NCBI RefSeq assembly: GCF_900130125.1
Contig: NZ_FQXY01000009.1
Span: 248,001-312,000 of the forward strand
Direction of reading: 5' to 3'
Origin: Bacteroides congonensis
GTDB lineage: Bacteria; Bacteroidota; Bacteroidia; Bacteroidales; Bacteroidaceae
DNA length: 64,000 nucleotides
The notes under the pieces are model-generated. The model searched no databases. It saw nothing but the letters and a program-made list of their open reading frames with translations, and had not been told where the DNA came from. This document shows, one piece after another, positions 18,659 to 35,144 of this stretch; positions within the stretch are counted from its first letter, which is position 1; every line of letters begins with the position of its first letter. The translations under genes and the position numbers were made by a program.

Positions 18659-18855
18659 CTCAATTATGATTATAGCTTGGACTGTTATGAGTAGTAAGTG
18701 AAAAAGAGAATTAGTGTAAAGCTCATTTATTACCTGAAATGTATAGATATATTCATAAATAGTATGTTGATGCCATTCTTACTTTTAAACTGTTCTCTTT
18801 TTATTATACAAGATGCTAATAAACTCATTTTGCGTTTTTAATAAATAATGAAACA

Positions 18856-18890
18856 GTTTATTATAAACGGGTCTTACGTTTATAATAAAC
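18856..18890. repeat. Perfect 14-bp inverted repeat made of two near-palindromes
   Basis: GTTTATTATAAACG (18856-18869) and CGTTTATAATAAAC (18877-18890) are exact reverse complements with a 7-nt spacer. Each arm is also an odd palindrome, GTTTATnATAAAC. No T-run follows, so it is more like a protein-binding site or a stable RNA hairpin than a simple terminator. It lies about 200 bp after the last SusCD-operon gene, in the convergent gap with the histidine kinase. The other sequence from 18659 to 18855 is AT-rich and shows no gene. Confidence 0.8.
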
Positions 18891-18938
18891 AATATTCGGG
18901 CTAATTTACTAAACGATACCGAATATATTAAACAAAAC

Positions 18939-18966
18939 GGGGTGGAATCGTTGCAGATTTCACCCC
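18939..18966 (-). terminator. Terminator hairpin for the minus-strand histidine kinase
   Basis: GGGGTGGAATC (18939-18949) pairs with GATTTCACCCC (18956-18966) over 11 bp with one G-U wobble and a 6-nt loop. On the minus strand it is followed by GTTTTGTTTAA, a T-rich tail. It may also stop plus-strand transcripts from the SusCD operon. Confidence 0.6.
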
Positions 18967-19106
18967 ATTGATATTCTTTTGGATACACAGGCATGTCTCC
19001 AAATTATTACTTTATGTCTTTATTTTTGTATATTTCATTTTTATTCCGGCTGATTTGTTATGGCAAATATACGAAATAAAAAAGGAAAAGTCAATAGTTT
19101 CTTCAT

Positions 19107-21539
19107 TTAGTCGGCAACATGATACGGATGCGTGAACCAAAAGCAGGAACCAACTCCTTCGGTTGATTCAACGCCAATCTCCCCATCCATTTGCGAAACG
19201 ATGCTTTTGCAGATGGAAAGTCCGAGCCCCGTGCCTTGAACAAAACTGTCCAGCTTCACAAAACGCTCAAATACACTATCTTGCTTGTCTTTCGGTATGC
19301 CTACGCCCGTGTCGCGCACATAGAACTTGATTTTTTGATGTGATTCTTGTTCATATCCTAAAGTAATGCTTCCATGTTGGGTGAACTTCAGTGCATTGTT
19401 GATAAAGTTACTAATCACTTGAACGAATCTGTTTTTATCCGTGTAGATGTAACATTCCGGCATTGTTTTCTCAAGAATCAGTTCTACATCATCGCTCACT
19501 TTCATACCCATTGACTTGATAATTTCTGAACAAGTCTCGTTTACATCCACATTCGTATATACAAAATTGAATGTGCCGGCTTCTATTTTCGAAAGGTCGA
19601 GAATATCAGAGATAAGTTGCAGGAGCAGCTCGTTGTTCTCCTGCACGATTTTGATATAGTCCTGCCGTTCGTCCCTGCTGTCCGTCTCCGCCATCAGACT
19701 GGAAAAGCCGACAATGGCATTGAGCGGAGTACGTATTTCATGGCTCATATTAGCCAAGAAAGCAGATTTCAGGCGATCCAGTTCTTCCGCTTTGTCGCGG
19801 GCGACAATCAATTTCTGTTCAGTCTCTTTCAGCGGCGTAATATCATAATTGATACACAACATGTCAATAATTCCATCCTGCGGCCGATAATCCCTGACCA
19901 TCACATTGATGCTTGTCCATGTATATTTGCCGTTATCCCTGCAAACGCGGACTTCTTTGCGCAGACTGGTCGATTTCCCTTCCCTGACCTCACGTACAAA
20001 GTTCCTTAAGACTGCCTGGTCTTCGGGAACTACATGAGAATATACCCCGATAACCTGCGGCATGGGAATCCCTTCTTGTTCTCCCAGATTCCTGTACCAT
20101 GTATCCTGTGCATATCCGTCTCTTGTCATCACATTGAAATGGGCGAATCCCACATTGGCATAATCACCGATCAGAAGAAACAAGTTTTCAAACTCCTGTA
20201 TTTTGGTATATGCATTGGTCGTTTCTGTCGTATCTATATTGATGAACAGATAGTTGATAAATTGATTTTGCGAATCATAGAGAGTAGTAACCTTGGTTGT
20301 AAGGTTGATAACTCCCGTTCTGTGGGTTTTCACATATTGTTTTATTTTTGAGAAATCATAATTGATTGAGAAATTCACATCTTCCTTAGCTTTCAGCTTT
20401 TCTTTTACTTCTATGGGAATATTAGGGTTATTGAAAAGGTTGATTCCTAATGCTCCGTTCTTGTCAGCCAAGCCGAATATCTCAAGTTCCTTATCATTGA
20501 TGTCCACCAGATACCCGTCCTTATCATACAGTTCGATACCTGCGGGCAGATTCTTATAGATATTTCTCAGAATCTTTTCACTATGATCCAAAGCGCGGCG
20601 ATCCTCTTTTGCCTGAAGTTCCGATTTCCGTAGCTCTATGCAGATACTGATAATGTTGGCAAGGGAAGAGAACCACTGAAGGTCGACATTGCTCCAACTG
20701 CGGCAGGTATTGACCATGTCAATGCCCATATATCCCCAAACCTCGTCTTTGGCTACCAACGGGACTGCCATCAATGACTTGATGTCCTGTGCTTCCAGCA
20801 AGGTGCGATATTCCTGAGCTTCCGCAGGCATGTCGTTTAATGTATTCAGGATAATGGATTTCCTGTCCGTAATTTGGCGGTTCCACCAGAAAGAATCATC
20901 CCAAAATATATTCTGTAAATTGTCCCGTTCTTCAGACACCCCTTCTGCGACCGCTTCATATGTGCAGTTCTGTACCTGTCTCTCTCTATCTATTTCAACA
21001 ATATAGGTGCGGTCTCCTTTGAACTGCTTGAGAATGTCTCCTAATATCCGGTCAATTACCTGTTGCGTATCATCGCTTTGCAGAAAAGCAAGCAATGAAT
21101 ATGAAATACTGTTTTGCTGATAAAGCAGGCTGTTGACTTGAAGAAAATCTATATTTTCGTTCGAGTTATCGAAAGGCTTGTCTATACATTGCAGGTAACC
21201 GACCATATTTCTATAGCCCTCTTTATCCGGCTTCTGAAAGTTGATTTTGGAATACACCCAAATCTCTTCGTCTTTGGCTTGCATGGGAAACATCTGTTCG
21301 TAGATTTCCAGATTAGAGAGGGACAGGAATTCGTTTTTAAGCCGCAACCGATGGTCTTCCCGTATTCTTTGATGAAAATCCGTGAAACTGATACGGTTAC
21401 TGTCAAGACCGAGCAAGTCTACAATAAAGTCGGAGCAGATATATTCTTTATTTTTCAAATCTGACTCCCACCATCCCATTTTGGCCATTTGAGCTATCTG
21501 AAGGTATTTTTCATAGTCAAATTTTGATTGTTCATTCAT
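19107..21539 (-). CDS. Soluble orphan sensor histidine kinase (PAS-GAF-PAS-PAS-HisKA-HATPase)
   Basis: 810 aa from the ATG at 21537-21539, which follows a good -7 box; the reading frame stays open 44 codons further but with no convincing start. No signal peptide or membrane helix is visible, so it is cytoplasmic. Order: PAS-like (about 10-110), GAF (about 150-310, including [20 protein letters not shown]), PAS (about 330-450), PAS (about 460-580), then HisKA with SH600EIRTP, N-box [18 protein letters not shown]1 DTGVGIP and G2 GTGLGLSI. It has no receiver or DNA-binding domain and no response regulator beside it. It is convergent with the SusCD operon and divergent from the GH138 gene, so its partner and signal are unknown. 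A role in sensing sugar metabolites inside the cell is a guess. Confidence 0.92.
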   Translation of the reverse strand: MNEQSKFDYEKYLQIAQMAKMGWWESDLKNKEYICSDFIVDLLGLDSNRISFTDFHQRIREDHRLRLKNEFLSLSNLEIYEQMFPMQAKDEEIWVYSKINFQKPDKEGYRNMVGYLQCIDKPFDNSNENIDFLQVNSLLYQQNSISYSLLAFLQSDDTQQVIDRILGDILKQFKGDRTYIVEIDRERQVQNCTYEAVAEGVSEERDNLQNIFWDDSFWWNRQITDRKSIILNTLNDMPAEAQEYRTLLEAQDIKSLMAVPLVAKDEVWGYMGIDMVNTCRSWSNVDLQWFSSLANIISICIELRKSELQAKEDRRALDHSEKILRNIYKNLPAGIELYDKDGYLVDINDKELEIFGLADKNGALGINLFNNPNIPIEVKEKLKAKEDVNFSINYDFSKIKQYVKTHRTGVINLTTKVTTLYDSQNQFINYLFINIDTTETTNAYTKIQEFENLFLLIGDYANVGFAHFNVMTRDGYAQDTWYRNLGEQEGIPMPQVIGVYSHVVPEDQAVLRNFVREVREGKSTSLRKEVRVCRDNGKYTWTSINVMVRDYRPQDGIIDMLCINYDITPLKETEQKLIVARDKAEELDRLKSAFLANMSHEIRTPLNAIVGFSSLMAETDSRDERQDYIKIVQENNELLLQLISDILDLSKIEAGTFNFVYTNVDVNETCSEIIKSMGMKVSDDVELILEKTMPECYIYTDKNRFVQVISNFINNALKFTQHGSITLGYEQESHQKIKFYVRDTGVGIPKDKQDSVFERFVKLDSFVQGTGLGLSICKSIVSQMDGEIGVESTEGVGSCFWFTHPYHVAD

Positions 21540-21585
21540 ATTGTTTGTTCCTTGTTTATTGTTTACTGTTTGAGAAATTAGCTTG

Positions 21586-21593
21586 CAAAGATA
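21586..21593 (-). promoter_or_regulatory. -7 box of the histidine kinase gene
   Basis: CAAAGATA on the plus strand reads TATCTTTG on the minus strand, an exact match to TAnnTTTG, 47 bp before the ATG. It supports the start at 21539 over the longer frame. The rest of the divergent gap up to 21760 shows no second exact box. Confidence 0.6.
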
Positions 21594-21760
21594 AGTATAA
21601 CTTTTAAATAATGAGGGGATTGCATACTTGCGCAAAGCGAAAAGTGGAACTACGGTATCGGATAGTGGCAAAATGGTAGAATGAGTACAAACAGAGGATT
21701 ATTTCGTCTTCCTCTTAGATAAGAACTGAATTTATATAATTAATAATATATATCAGAAGA

Positions 21761-24460
21761 ATGAAGAATACCAAATTATTCATGTTTGCGGCATGCGCAC
21801 TTCTATTGACAGCGTGTGGCAAGCAAACCGTGAAAATTATGACTCCGCCGGATGCGTCCAACCGTGTCCTGTTCGGTGCGGAGCAGTTACAGACTACCTT
21901 GGATAAAGCAGGCTATCAGGTAATGATGCAACAGGGAGACACCACATTCTCCGATCCGGAAATAAAGACAATTCTGCTGACGGAAGTGAATGATACCACT
22001 TTGAAGAAAGAGGGTTTTCATATTACGACTGCCGGCAATCTTACCAGAGTTTCCGGTAGGGACGGTAGCGGCGTAATCTACGGATGCCGTGAACTGATAG
22101 ACTGTGTGAACGATTCGGAAGGCAAACTGAACTTTCCGGAAGAATTGAAGGACGGGCCGGAAATGGTGCTTCGTGGTGCTTGTGTCGGTTTGCAGAAAAT
22201 GACTTATCTGCCGGGACACGGTGTTTATGAATATCCCTATACGCCCGAGAGTTTCCCGTGGTTCTATGATAAGGAACAATGGATTAAATACTTGGATATG
22301 CTGGTTGCCAACCGTATGAATTCCCTGTATCTCTGGAACGGACACCCGTTTGCGTCGTTGGTGAAACTGGAAGATTATCCGTTTGCACTGGAAGTGGACG
22401 AGGAAACATTCAAGAAAAATGAGGAGATGTTTTCTTTCCTTACGGAAGAAGCGGACAAGCGTGGTATTTTCGTTATTCAGATGTTCTATAATATCATTCT
22501 CTCAAAACCGTTTGCTGAACATTACGGACTGAAAACTCAGGATCGTAACCGTCCCATCACTCCGGTGATTGCCGATTATACACGCAAGAGCATTGCCGCC
22601 TTTATTGAGAAGTATCCGAATGTAGGATTACTTGTCTGCCTGGGTGAAGCGATGTGTACGGTAGAAGATGATGTGGAATGGTTTACGAAAACAATCATTC
22701 CGGGAGTAAAGGACGGATTGCAGGCATTGGGGCGTACGGACGAGCCGCCTCTCTTGTTGCGTGCACACGATACGGACTGCAAACTGGTAATGGATGCCGC
22801 ACTGCCGATATATAAGAATCTTTATACCATGCATAAGTACAACGGTGAGTCTCTGACAACGTACGAGCCACGCGGCCCCTGGTCGAAGATTCATACGGAT
22901 TTGAGTTCTCTGGGTTCTATCCATATCAGCAATGTACATATCCTGGCAAACTTGGAACCGTTCCGTTGGGGTTCTCCTGATTTTGTTCAGAAAGCGGTGC
23001 AGGCAATGCACAATGTACATGGCGCCAATGCCCTGCATCTTTATCCGCAGGCTTCTTATTGGGACTGGCCTTATACTGCCGACAAACTGCCGGATGGCGA
23101 GCGTGAATTCCAATTAGACCGCGACTGGATTTGGTATCAGACATGGGGACGCTATGCATGGAATTGTCATCGTGACCGTACGGACGAGGTAGGTTACTGG
23201 AACCGGCAGTTAGGCAAGTTCTACGGAACATCTGACGAAAATGCGGGTAATATCCGTGTTGCTTACGAAGAAAGCGGGGAGATTGCTCCGAAACTGCTCC
23301 GTCGTTTTGGCATCACGGAAGGAAATCGCCAGACATTATTGCTGGGTATGTTTATGAGTCAGCTTGTCAATCCTTATAAATATACTATTTATCCGGGATT
23401 CTATGAAAGCTGCGGGCCGGAAGGCGAGAAGCTGATTGAATATGTAGAGAAAGAATGGAAGAAGCAACCTCATGTGGGTGAAATGCCGCTGGATATTATA
23501 GCTCAGGTAATAGAGCATGGAGACAAGGCGGTAGCGGCCATTGACAAGGCAGCCGCTTCCGTATCATCCAATAAGGATGAATTTGCACGTTTGCAGAATG
23601 ATATGCATTGCTATCGTGAATTTGCGTATGCATTCAACCTGAAGGTGAAAGCTGCGAAACTGGTATTGGATTATCAATGGGGAAAGGATATCAAGAATCT
23701 GGAAGAAGCGATTCCGTTGATGGAACAAAGCTTGGAGCATTATCGCAAACTGGTGGAACTGACAGACGGGCATTATTTGTATGCAAACAGTATGCAGACT
23801 GCACAACGCCGTATTCCTATCGGTGGAGATGATGGCAAGAATAAGACTTGGAAAGAATTGCTGGTACATTATGAAAAGGAATTGGAGAACTTCAAAGCCA
23901 ATCTCGCCCTGTTGAAAGAAAAGCAGAATGGAAACGCTGTTGCTGAAACTGTAGAAATCGCTGCCTGGGCTCCTGCCGCAGTAAAACTTATGTCGAATTA
24001 TCCGACAGTGAAAGTAGATGAGGGTATTTCCCTGTTTACTGATATTTCCGGCAAAATAGAAGCGGTAGCTCCCGAACTGAAAGGTATGCAGGCATTCCGC
24101 TTCAATGGAAGTGAGCAACGCGAAAAGGGAACAAGCATTACTTTTGAGACGGACGCTCCGGTAAAATTAATGGTAGCTTACTTCAAGGACGACCAAAAGA
24201 AATATGCGAAAGCTCCGAAATTGGAAATTGACGCTTCCGCCAATGATTACGGACAGGCGGAACCGGTATTGTCAAACGCGGTTCGTATCAACGGAATGCC
24301 TCTGGCAAATATACACGCATATAGTTTCACGCCAGGAAAGCATACCTTGATGTTGCCCAAAGGGTATCTTCAAGTGTTGGGATTCACTGCTGCGGATACG
24401 AAAGCCCGTAATGCCGGACTTGCCGGAGACGAAGAAACAATGGATTGGCTGTTCTATTAA
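21761..24460 (+). CDS. GH138-like alpha-D-galacturonidase lipoprotein
   Basis: 899 aa with lipobox LLTAC (Cys19). Residues 24-125 form an alpha/beta domain like those before GH20/GH67 barrels (SGRDGSGVIYGCRELID). A TIM-barrel region follows (about 140-500: MNSLYLWNGHPFASL, FVIQMFYNI, LLVCLGE296AMC, HISNVHILAN, NALHLYPQASYWDWPYT), then a helical segment (about 520-720) and a C-terminal beta-sandwich. E296 is a candidate catalytic acid. Length, domain order and position next to a GH137-GH2 fusion match what I remember of GH138, which removes alpha-linked galacturonic acid from rhamnose in RG-II chain A. I cannot confirm this without a search. It is followed 9 bp later by the GH137-GH2 gene, so the two form one operon. 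Confidence 0.65.
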   Translation: MKNTKLFMFAACALLLTACGKQTVKIMTPPDASNRVLFGAEQLQTTLDKAGYQVMMQQGDTTFSDPEIKTILLTEVNDTTLKKEGFHITTAGNLTRVSGRDGSGVIYGCRELIDCVNDSEGKLNFPEELKDGPEMVLRGACVGLQKMTYLPGHGVYEYPYTPESFPWFYDKEQWIKYLDMLVANRMNSLYLWNGHPFASLVKLEDYPFALEVDEETFKKNEEMFSFLTEEADKRGIFVIQMFYNIILSKPFAEHYGLKTQDRNRPITPVIADYTRKSIAAFIEKYPNVGLLVCLGEAMCTVEDDVEWFTKTIIPGVKDGLQALGRTDEPPLLLRAHDTDCKLVMDAALPIYKNLYTMHKYNGESLTTYEPRGPWSKIHTDLSSLGSIHISNVHILANLEPFRWGSPDFVQKAVQAMHNVHGANALHLYPQASYWDWPYTADKLPDGEREFQLDRDWIWYQTWGRYAWNCHRDRTDEVGYWNRQLGKFYGTSDENAGNIRVAYEESGEIAPKLLRRFGITEGNRQTLLLGMFMSQLVNPYKYTIYPGFYESCGPEGEKLIEYVEKEWKKQPHVGEMPLDIIAQVIEHGDKAVAAIDKAAASVSSNKDEFARLQNDMHCYREFAYAFNLKVKAAKLVLDYQWGKDIKNLEEAIPLMEQSLEHYRKLVELTDGHYLYANSMQTAQRRIPIGGDDGKNKTWKELLVHYEKELENFKANLALLKEKQNGNAVAETVEIAAWAPAAVKLMSNYPTVKVDEGISLFTDISGKIEAVAPELKGMQAFRFNGSEQREKGTSITFETDAPVKLMVAYFKDDQKKYAKAPKLEIDASANDYGQAEPVLSNAVRINGMPLANIHAYSFTPGKHTLMLPKGYLQVLGFTAADTKARNAGLAGDEETMDWLFY

Positions 24461-24469
24461 TATTGGATA

Positions 24470-27400
24470 ATGAAAAGATTATTACTGACAATCTCTTGTA
24501 TGGTAACTGCCCTGTCCGTTCCTGCGCAACATGAAGTTCCGCAGGAACGGATGGAACAGATTTACGAGGAAGTGAAGACACCGTATAAATACGGGCTTGC
24601 TGTCGCTCCGGCGGATAATTATCATAAGATTGACTGTCCCACCGTTTTTCGTCAGGGCGACAAGTGGTTAATGACTTATGTCGTTTATAATGGCAAGAGC
24701 GGTACGGACGGCCGTGGATACGAGACATGGATAGCGGAAAGTGAAAACCTGCTCGAATGGCGTACTTTGGGACGCATCCTTTCTTATCGGGACGGTAAAT
24801 GGGATTGCAACCAGCGCGGCGGTTTTCCCGCATTGCCGGATATGGAGTGGGGTGGAAGCTATGAACTGCAAACGTATAAAGGTCGTCATTGGATGACTTA
24901 TATAGGTGGCGAGGGCACTGGTTACGAAGCTGTGAAAGCTCCGCTTTTTGTCGGTCTGGCATCTACGAAAGGAGACATTTCCACCGCACATGAATGGGAG
25001 TCATTGGATAAACCGATTTTGAGTATCCATGATAAGGATGCGCAATGGTGGGAAAAACTGACTCAATATAAAAGCACTGTTTATTGGGATAAAGACAAAA
25101 CATTGGGAGCACCGTTTGTGATGTTCTACAATGCGGGCGGCCGTCATCCCGAAACGGATTTGAAAGGGGAACGTGTAGGAATCGCACTCTCCAAGGATAT
25201 GAAAACATGGAAGCGGTACGCAGGAAATCCGGTCTTTGCACATGAAGCGGATGGAACGATTACAGGAGACGCACATATCCAAAAGATGGGGGATCTGTAT
25301 GTGATGTTCTATTTCTCCGCTTTTGAACCTTCACGAAAATACAAGGCATTCAATACGTTTGCCGCCAGCTATGACTTGGTGAACTGGACGGACTGGAAGG
25401 GAGCGGATTTGATTATTCCTTCCAAGAACTATGATGAACTGTTTGCGCATAAAAGTTATGTGGTGAAACATGACGGAGTAGTCTATCATTTCTATTGTGC
25501 GGTCAATAACGCAGAACAGCGCGGCATCGCTATTGCTACAAGCAAGCCGATGGGACGCTCGGCTGTTCGTTTCCCCAAAGCGGAAACAAAGAACCGCAGA
25601 CTTATCACAGAATTGAATGAGGGCTGGAAAACCTGGATTACAGAAGCTACCCATTTAAAGGGTAATTTCATGATGCCTGCGAAAACAGTGAATATTCCCC
25701 ATAATTGGGATGACTATTACGGATACCGTCAGTTAACGCATGGAAATATGCACGGAACTGCCATGTATGTGAAGGATTTCACTACAGATAAGAAAGTAGG
25801 AAAGCGGTATTTTCTCCGTTTTGAAGGAGTGGGTACATATGCTACCATTAAAGTGAACGGGCAGGATTTCGGTCGCCATCCTGTGGGACGTACTACATTG
25901 ACATTGGATGTTACCGATGCCTTGAAACAAGGAACCAACCGGTTGGAAGTAAAGGCCGGGCATCCGGAAATGATAGCGGATATGCCTTGGGTATGCGGCG
26001 GCTGTTCCTCGGAATGGGGATTTAGTGAAGGCTCCCAACCGTTGGGTATCTTCCGCCCTGTGGTGCTTGAAGCAACGGACGAGATTCGTATCGAGCCTTT
26101 CGGCGTACATATTTGGAATGATGAAAAGGCAGCGAATGTTTTTGTAGAGACAGAAGTTAAGAATTATGGCAAGACAACTGAAACTGTAGAGTTGGTCAAT
26201 AAACTGAGTAATGCGGATGGCAAACAGGTTTTCCGTCTGATGGAGAAAGTAACGTTGGCTCCGGGAGAAATGAAAGTGATTTGTCAGCAGTCTCCTGTCG
26301 GGAAACCCGTTTTATGGGATACGGAGAATCCATATCTCTATAAACTTGCCAGTATGATTAAGCGTGACACGAAAACGACGGATGAGATTTCTACGCCGTT
26401 CGGTATCCGTACTATAAGTTGGCCGGTGAAACGCAATGACGGAGACGGACGTTTCTATTTGAATGGAAAACCGGTATTTATTAATGGTGTATGCGAATAT
26501 GAACACCAGTTCGGGCAAAGCCATGCTTTCAGCAAGGAACAGGTAGCCGCAAGAGTAAAACAAATGCGTGCGGCAGGTTTCAATGCTTTCCGTGACGCCC
26601 ATCAACCGCATCACCTCGATTATCAGAAGTATTGGGATGAAGAGGGTGTCTTGTTCTGGACGCAATTTTCGGCTCATGTGTGGTATGACACACCGGAATT
26701 TCGTGAGAACTTCAAGGGATTGCTCCGCCAATGGGTAAAAGAACGCCGTAATTCTCCGTCGGTAGTGATGTGGGGATTACAGAATGAGAGTACTCTACCT
26801 CGTGAGTTCGCGCAAGAGTGCAGTGAAATCATCCGTGAAATGGATCCGACTGCACGTACGATGCGTATCATCACCACTTGCAATGGCGGGGAAGGTACGG
26901 ACTGGAATGTGGTTCAGAATTGGAGTGGTACATATGGCGGAGATGTGGCTCAATATGGTCGTGAACTCTCTCAATCCAACCAATTATTGAACGGGGAGTA
27001 TGGAGCTTGGAGAAGTATCGACCTGCATACGGAACCGGGAGACTTTGAAGTCAACGGAATATGGAGTGAAAGCCGTATGTGCCAACTGATGGAAACTAAA
27101 ATCCGTCTGGCAGAACAGGCTAAAGATAGCGTCTGCGGACAATTCCAATGGATATTCAGCAGCCATGACAATCCCGGACGCCGACAGCCGGATGAAGCAT
27201 ATCGTAAAATAGATAAAGTAGGGCCGTTCAATTATAAAGGACTGGTTACCCCTTGGGAAGAGCCGTTGGACGTCTATTATATGTATCGTGCGAATTACGT
27301 TCCGGCAGCAAAAGACCCGATGGTCTATCTGGTATCCCATACATGGACAAACCGTTTTGAGAAAGGACGCCGTCGTGCCACTATCGAGGCTTATAGTAAC

Positions 27401-28669
27401 TGTGACTCAGTATTGCTATATAACGGTGTGACTGATGAAAAATCCACTTTTCTCGGACGTAAAAAGAACAACGGAACAGGTACTCATTTTATGTGGGAAA
27501 ACCGGGACATCCGTTACAATGTCCTTCGTGCCGTAGGTTACTACAAAGGAAAACCTGTTGCGGAAGACCTGTTAGTACTTGACGGACTGGAGCAAGCCCC
27601 TGATTTCGAAGTTCTTTATCAGGAAGAAAAGCCTGTATTGAAAGGGGAAGCAGGATACAATTATATTTATCGTATCAACTGCGGTGGCGATAACTATACA
27701 GACAGTTTCGGTCAATCATGGTTGCAGGACAATACGAATTATTCCCGTTCGTGGGCAGAAAACTTTAAGGGACTGAATCCTTATCTTGCAAGCCAACGTA
27801 TTACCAACGACCCGATTCGCGGTACTCATGATTGGGCATTGTTCCAACATTTCCGTTTCGGACGGCATCAACTGGAATACCGTTTTCCGGTATCAGATGG
27901 TACCTATCGCATTGAGTTATATTTCACGGAACCTTGGCATGGAACAGGTGGAAGTGCTTCCACTGATTGTGAAGGATTACGTATTTTCGATGTTGCCGTG
28001 AATGATTCTGTCGTGTTGGACGATTTGGATATATGGGCGGAAAGCGGACATGACGGAGTGTGTAAGAAAGTGGTGTATGCGACAGTAAAAGGTGGAACAT
28101 TGAGGATACACTTTCCGGAAGTGAAAGCGGGACAGGCCTTGATTTCAGGTATTGCCATCGCTTCCACAAATATGGATTTGAAGCCAGCGCAATTTTCCGC
28201 GTCCGATTGGAGTTGGGAAAAAGCAAGTAAGGAAGTGATGGAAAAAACGCCGAAAGAACTTCTTCCTGAAGATAAGAACGCCCGTGTCAGCGTGGCCTAC
28301 GAAGCGGAAGCCGCTACGTTGAAAGGTAAATTCCAAAAGAAAGAACACCGTAAACAGACAGGGGTGTTTTTCAGCAAAGGAAAGGGTAACAGTATCGAAT
28401 GGAATGTCTCCACCGGATTGGCGCAAGTCTATGCCCTTCGTTTTAAATATATGAATACAAGCGGAAAACCAATCCCTGTATTGATGAAGTTCATTGACGC
28501 GAAAGGTGTAGTGCTGAAAGAGGATATCCTTACTTTTCCGGAAACACCGGACAAGTGGAAAATGATGAGTACCACGACCGGCACATTTATCAATGCCGGA
28601 CATTACAAAGTGCTGCTTTCGGCTGAGAATATGGATGGTTTGGCGTTCGACGCATTGGATATTCAGTAA
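24470..28669 (+). CDS. Multidomain GH137-GH2-malectin glycosidase
   Basis: 1399 aa with signal peptide ending VPAQ. Order: a five-bladed propeller of GH137 type (about 30-370, with CPTVFRQGDKWLMTYV and TGDAHIQKMGDLYVMFYF); GH2 N-terminal sandwich (about 385-560) and Ig-like domain (about 560-655); GH2 TIM barrel (about 660-935) with acid/base E773 in WGLQNES and nucleophile E843 in NGEYGAW; a malectin-type CBM57 (about 1065-1220, RINCGGDNYTDSFGQSW); and a CBM6/35-like C-terminus (about 1250-1399). From memory, this is the architecture of the B. thetaiotaomicron RG-II enzyme that joins a beta-L-arabinofuranosidase (GH137) to a beta-glucuronidase (GH2). The two activities serve different RG-II side chains. 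A strong terminator follows. Confidence 0.8.
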   Translation: MKRLLLTISCMVTALSVPAQHEVPQERMEQIYEEVKTPYKYGLAVAPADNYHKIDCPTVFRQGDKWLMTYVVYNGKSGTDGRGYETWIAESENLLEWRTLGRILSYRDGKWDCNQRGGFPALPDMEWGGSYELQTYKGRHWMTYIGGEGTGYEAVKAPLFVGLASTKGDISTAHEWESLDKPILSIHDKDAQWWEKLTQYKSTVYWDKDKTLGAPFVMFYNAGGRHPETDLKGERVGIALSKDMKTWKRYAGNPVFAHEADGTITGDAHIQKMGDLYVMFYFSAFEPSRKYKAFNTFAASYDLVNWTDWKGADLIIPSKNYDELFAHKSYVVKHDGVVYHFYCAVNNAEQRGIAIATSKPMGRSAVRFPKAETKNRRLITELNEGWKTWITEATHLKGNFMMPAKTVNIPHNWDDYYGYRQLTHGNMHGTAMYVKDFTTDKKVGKRYFLRFEGVGTYATIKVNGQDFGRHPVGRTTLTLDVTDALKQGTNRLEVKAGHPEMIADMPWVCGGCSSEWGFSEGSQPLGIFRPVVLEATDEIRIEPFGVHIWNDEKAANVFVETEVKNYGKTTETVELVNKLSNADGKQVFRLMEKVTLAPGEMKVICQQSPVGKPVLWDTENPYLYKLASMIKRDTKTTDEISTPFGIRTISWPVKRNDGDGRFYLNGKPVFINGVCEYEHQFGQSHAFSKEQVAARVKQMRAAGFNAFRDAHQPHHLDYQKYWDEEGVLFWTQFSAHVWYDTPEFRENFKGLLRQWVKERRNSPSVVMWGLQNESTLPREFAQECSEIIREMDPTARTMRIITTCNGGEGTDWNVVQNWSGTYGGDVAQYGRELSQSNQLLNGEYGAWRSIDLHTEPGDFEVNGIWSESRMCQLMETKIRLAEQAKDSVCGQFQWIFSSHDNPGRRQPDEAYRKIDKVGPFNYKGLVTPWEEPLDVYYMYRANYVPAAKDPMVYLVSHTWTNRFEKGRRRATIEAYSNCDSVLLYNGVTDEKSTFLGRKKNNGTGTHFMWENRDIRYNVLRAVGYYKGKPVAEDLLVLDGLEQAPDFEVLYQEEKPVLKGEAGYNYIYRINCGGDNYTDSFGQSWLQDNTNYSRSWAENFKGLNPYLASQRITNDPIRGTHDWALFQHFRFGRHQLEYRFPVSDGTYRIELYFTEPWHGTGGSASTDCEGLRIFDVAVNDSVVLDDLDIWAESGHDGVCKKVVYATVKGGTLRIHFPEVKAGQALISGIAIASTNMDLKPAQFSASDWSWEKASKEVMEKTPKELLPEDKNARVSVAYEAEAATLKGKFQKKEHRKQTGVFFSKGKGNSIEWNVSTGLAQVYALRFKYMNTSGKPIPVLMKFIDAKGVVLKEDILTFPETPDKWKMMSTTTGTFINAGHYKVLLSAENMDGLAFDALDIQ

Positions 28670-28708
28670 GGCTTTTAAGAAGTCAGGCATATAAGCAGTA
28701 ATAAATAG

Positions 28709-28757
28709 AAGCGGGGCACAAAGAAGTTTGAATATACTTCCGGTGCCCCGCTTTTTA
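28709..28757 (+). terminator. Strong rho-independent terminator after the GH137-GH2 gene
   Basis: AAGCGGGGCAC (28709-28719) pairs perfectly with GTGCCCCGCTT (28743-28753), followed by TTTATTT. It ends the GH138/GH137-GH2 transcript, so the next GH2 gene needs its own promoter between 28758 and 28814. I do not see an exact TAnnTTTG box there. Confidence 0.9.
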
Positions 28758-28793
28758 TTTAATATTTCAATCAAAGAAAAGGGTACAAAATGA

Positions 28794-32114
<3,321 letters not shown>

Positions 32115-32122
32115 ATTATTAA

Positions 32123-35002
<2,880 letters not shown>

Positions 35003-35031
35003 GAATAAAAGTACTCAAATACAACTGAACG

Positions 35032-35075
35032 AATATGCCAAAAGAGAGAATGCTACTTTCTTTTGGCATATTTTT
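35032..35075. terminator. Perfect-stem terminator after the GH2 pair
   Basis: ATATGCCAAAAGA (35033-35045) pairs exactly with TCTTTTGGCATAT (35059-35071), followed by TTTTCT. It closes the GH2 operon before the two-component system. The T-run on the plus side makes it a plus-strand terminator. Confidence 0.88.
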
Positions 35076-35107
35076 CTGTATATGGGCCGGCTTTGGCAGG
35101 TTTTTAC

Positions 35108-35115
35108 TATTTTTG
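35108..35115 (+). promoter_or_regulatory. -7 box for the response regulator/kinase operon
   Basis: TATTTTTG matches TAnnTTTG exactly, 30 bp before the ATG at 35145. It supports this start over an upstream in-frame ATG at 34959 inside the GH2 gene. Confidence 0.6.
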
Positions 35116-35144
35116 CCGATATATATCATTCACGCATTATTCCT

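Noticed and set aside
18785..18994. 69-codon minus-strand frame in the convergent gap
   Set aside because: It spans both hairpins, has low-complexity hydrophobic content and no ribosome site. The region is better explained as 3' untranslated sequence.
28145..28774. 209-codon minus-strand frame across the end of the GH137-GH2 gene
   Set aside because: It begins in the terminator hairpin region and runs antisense to a conserved carbohydrate-binding domain; no promoter or family signature.
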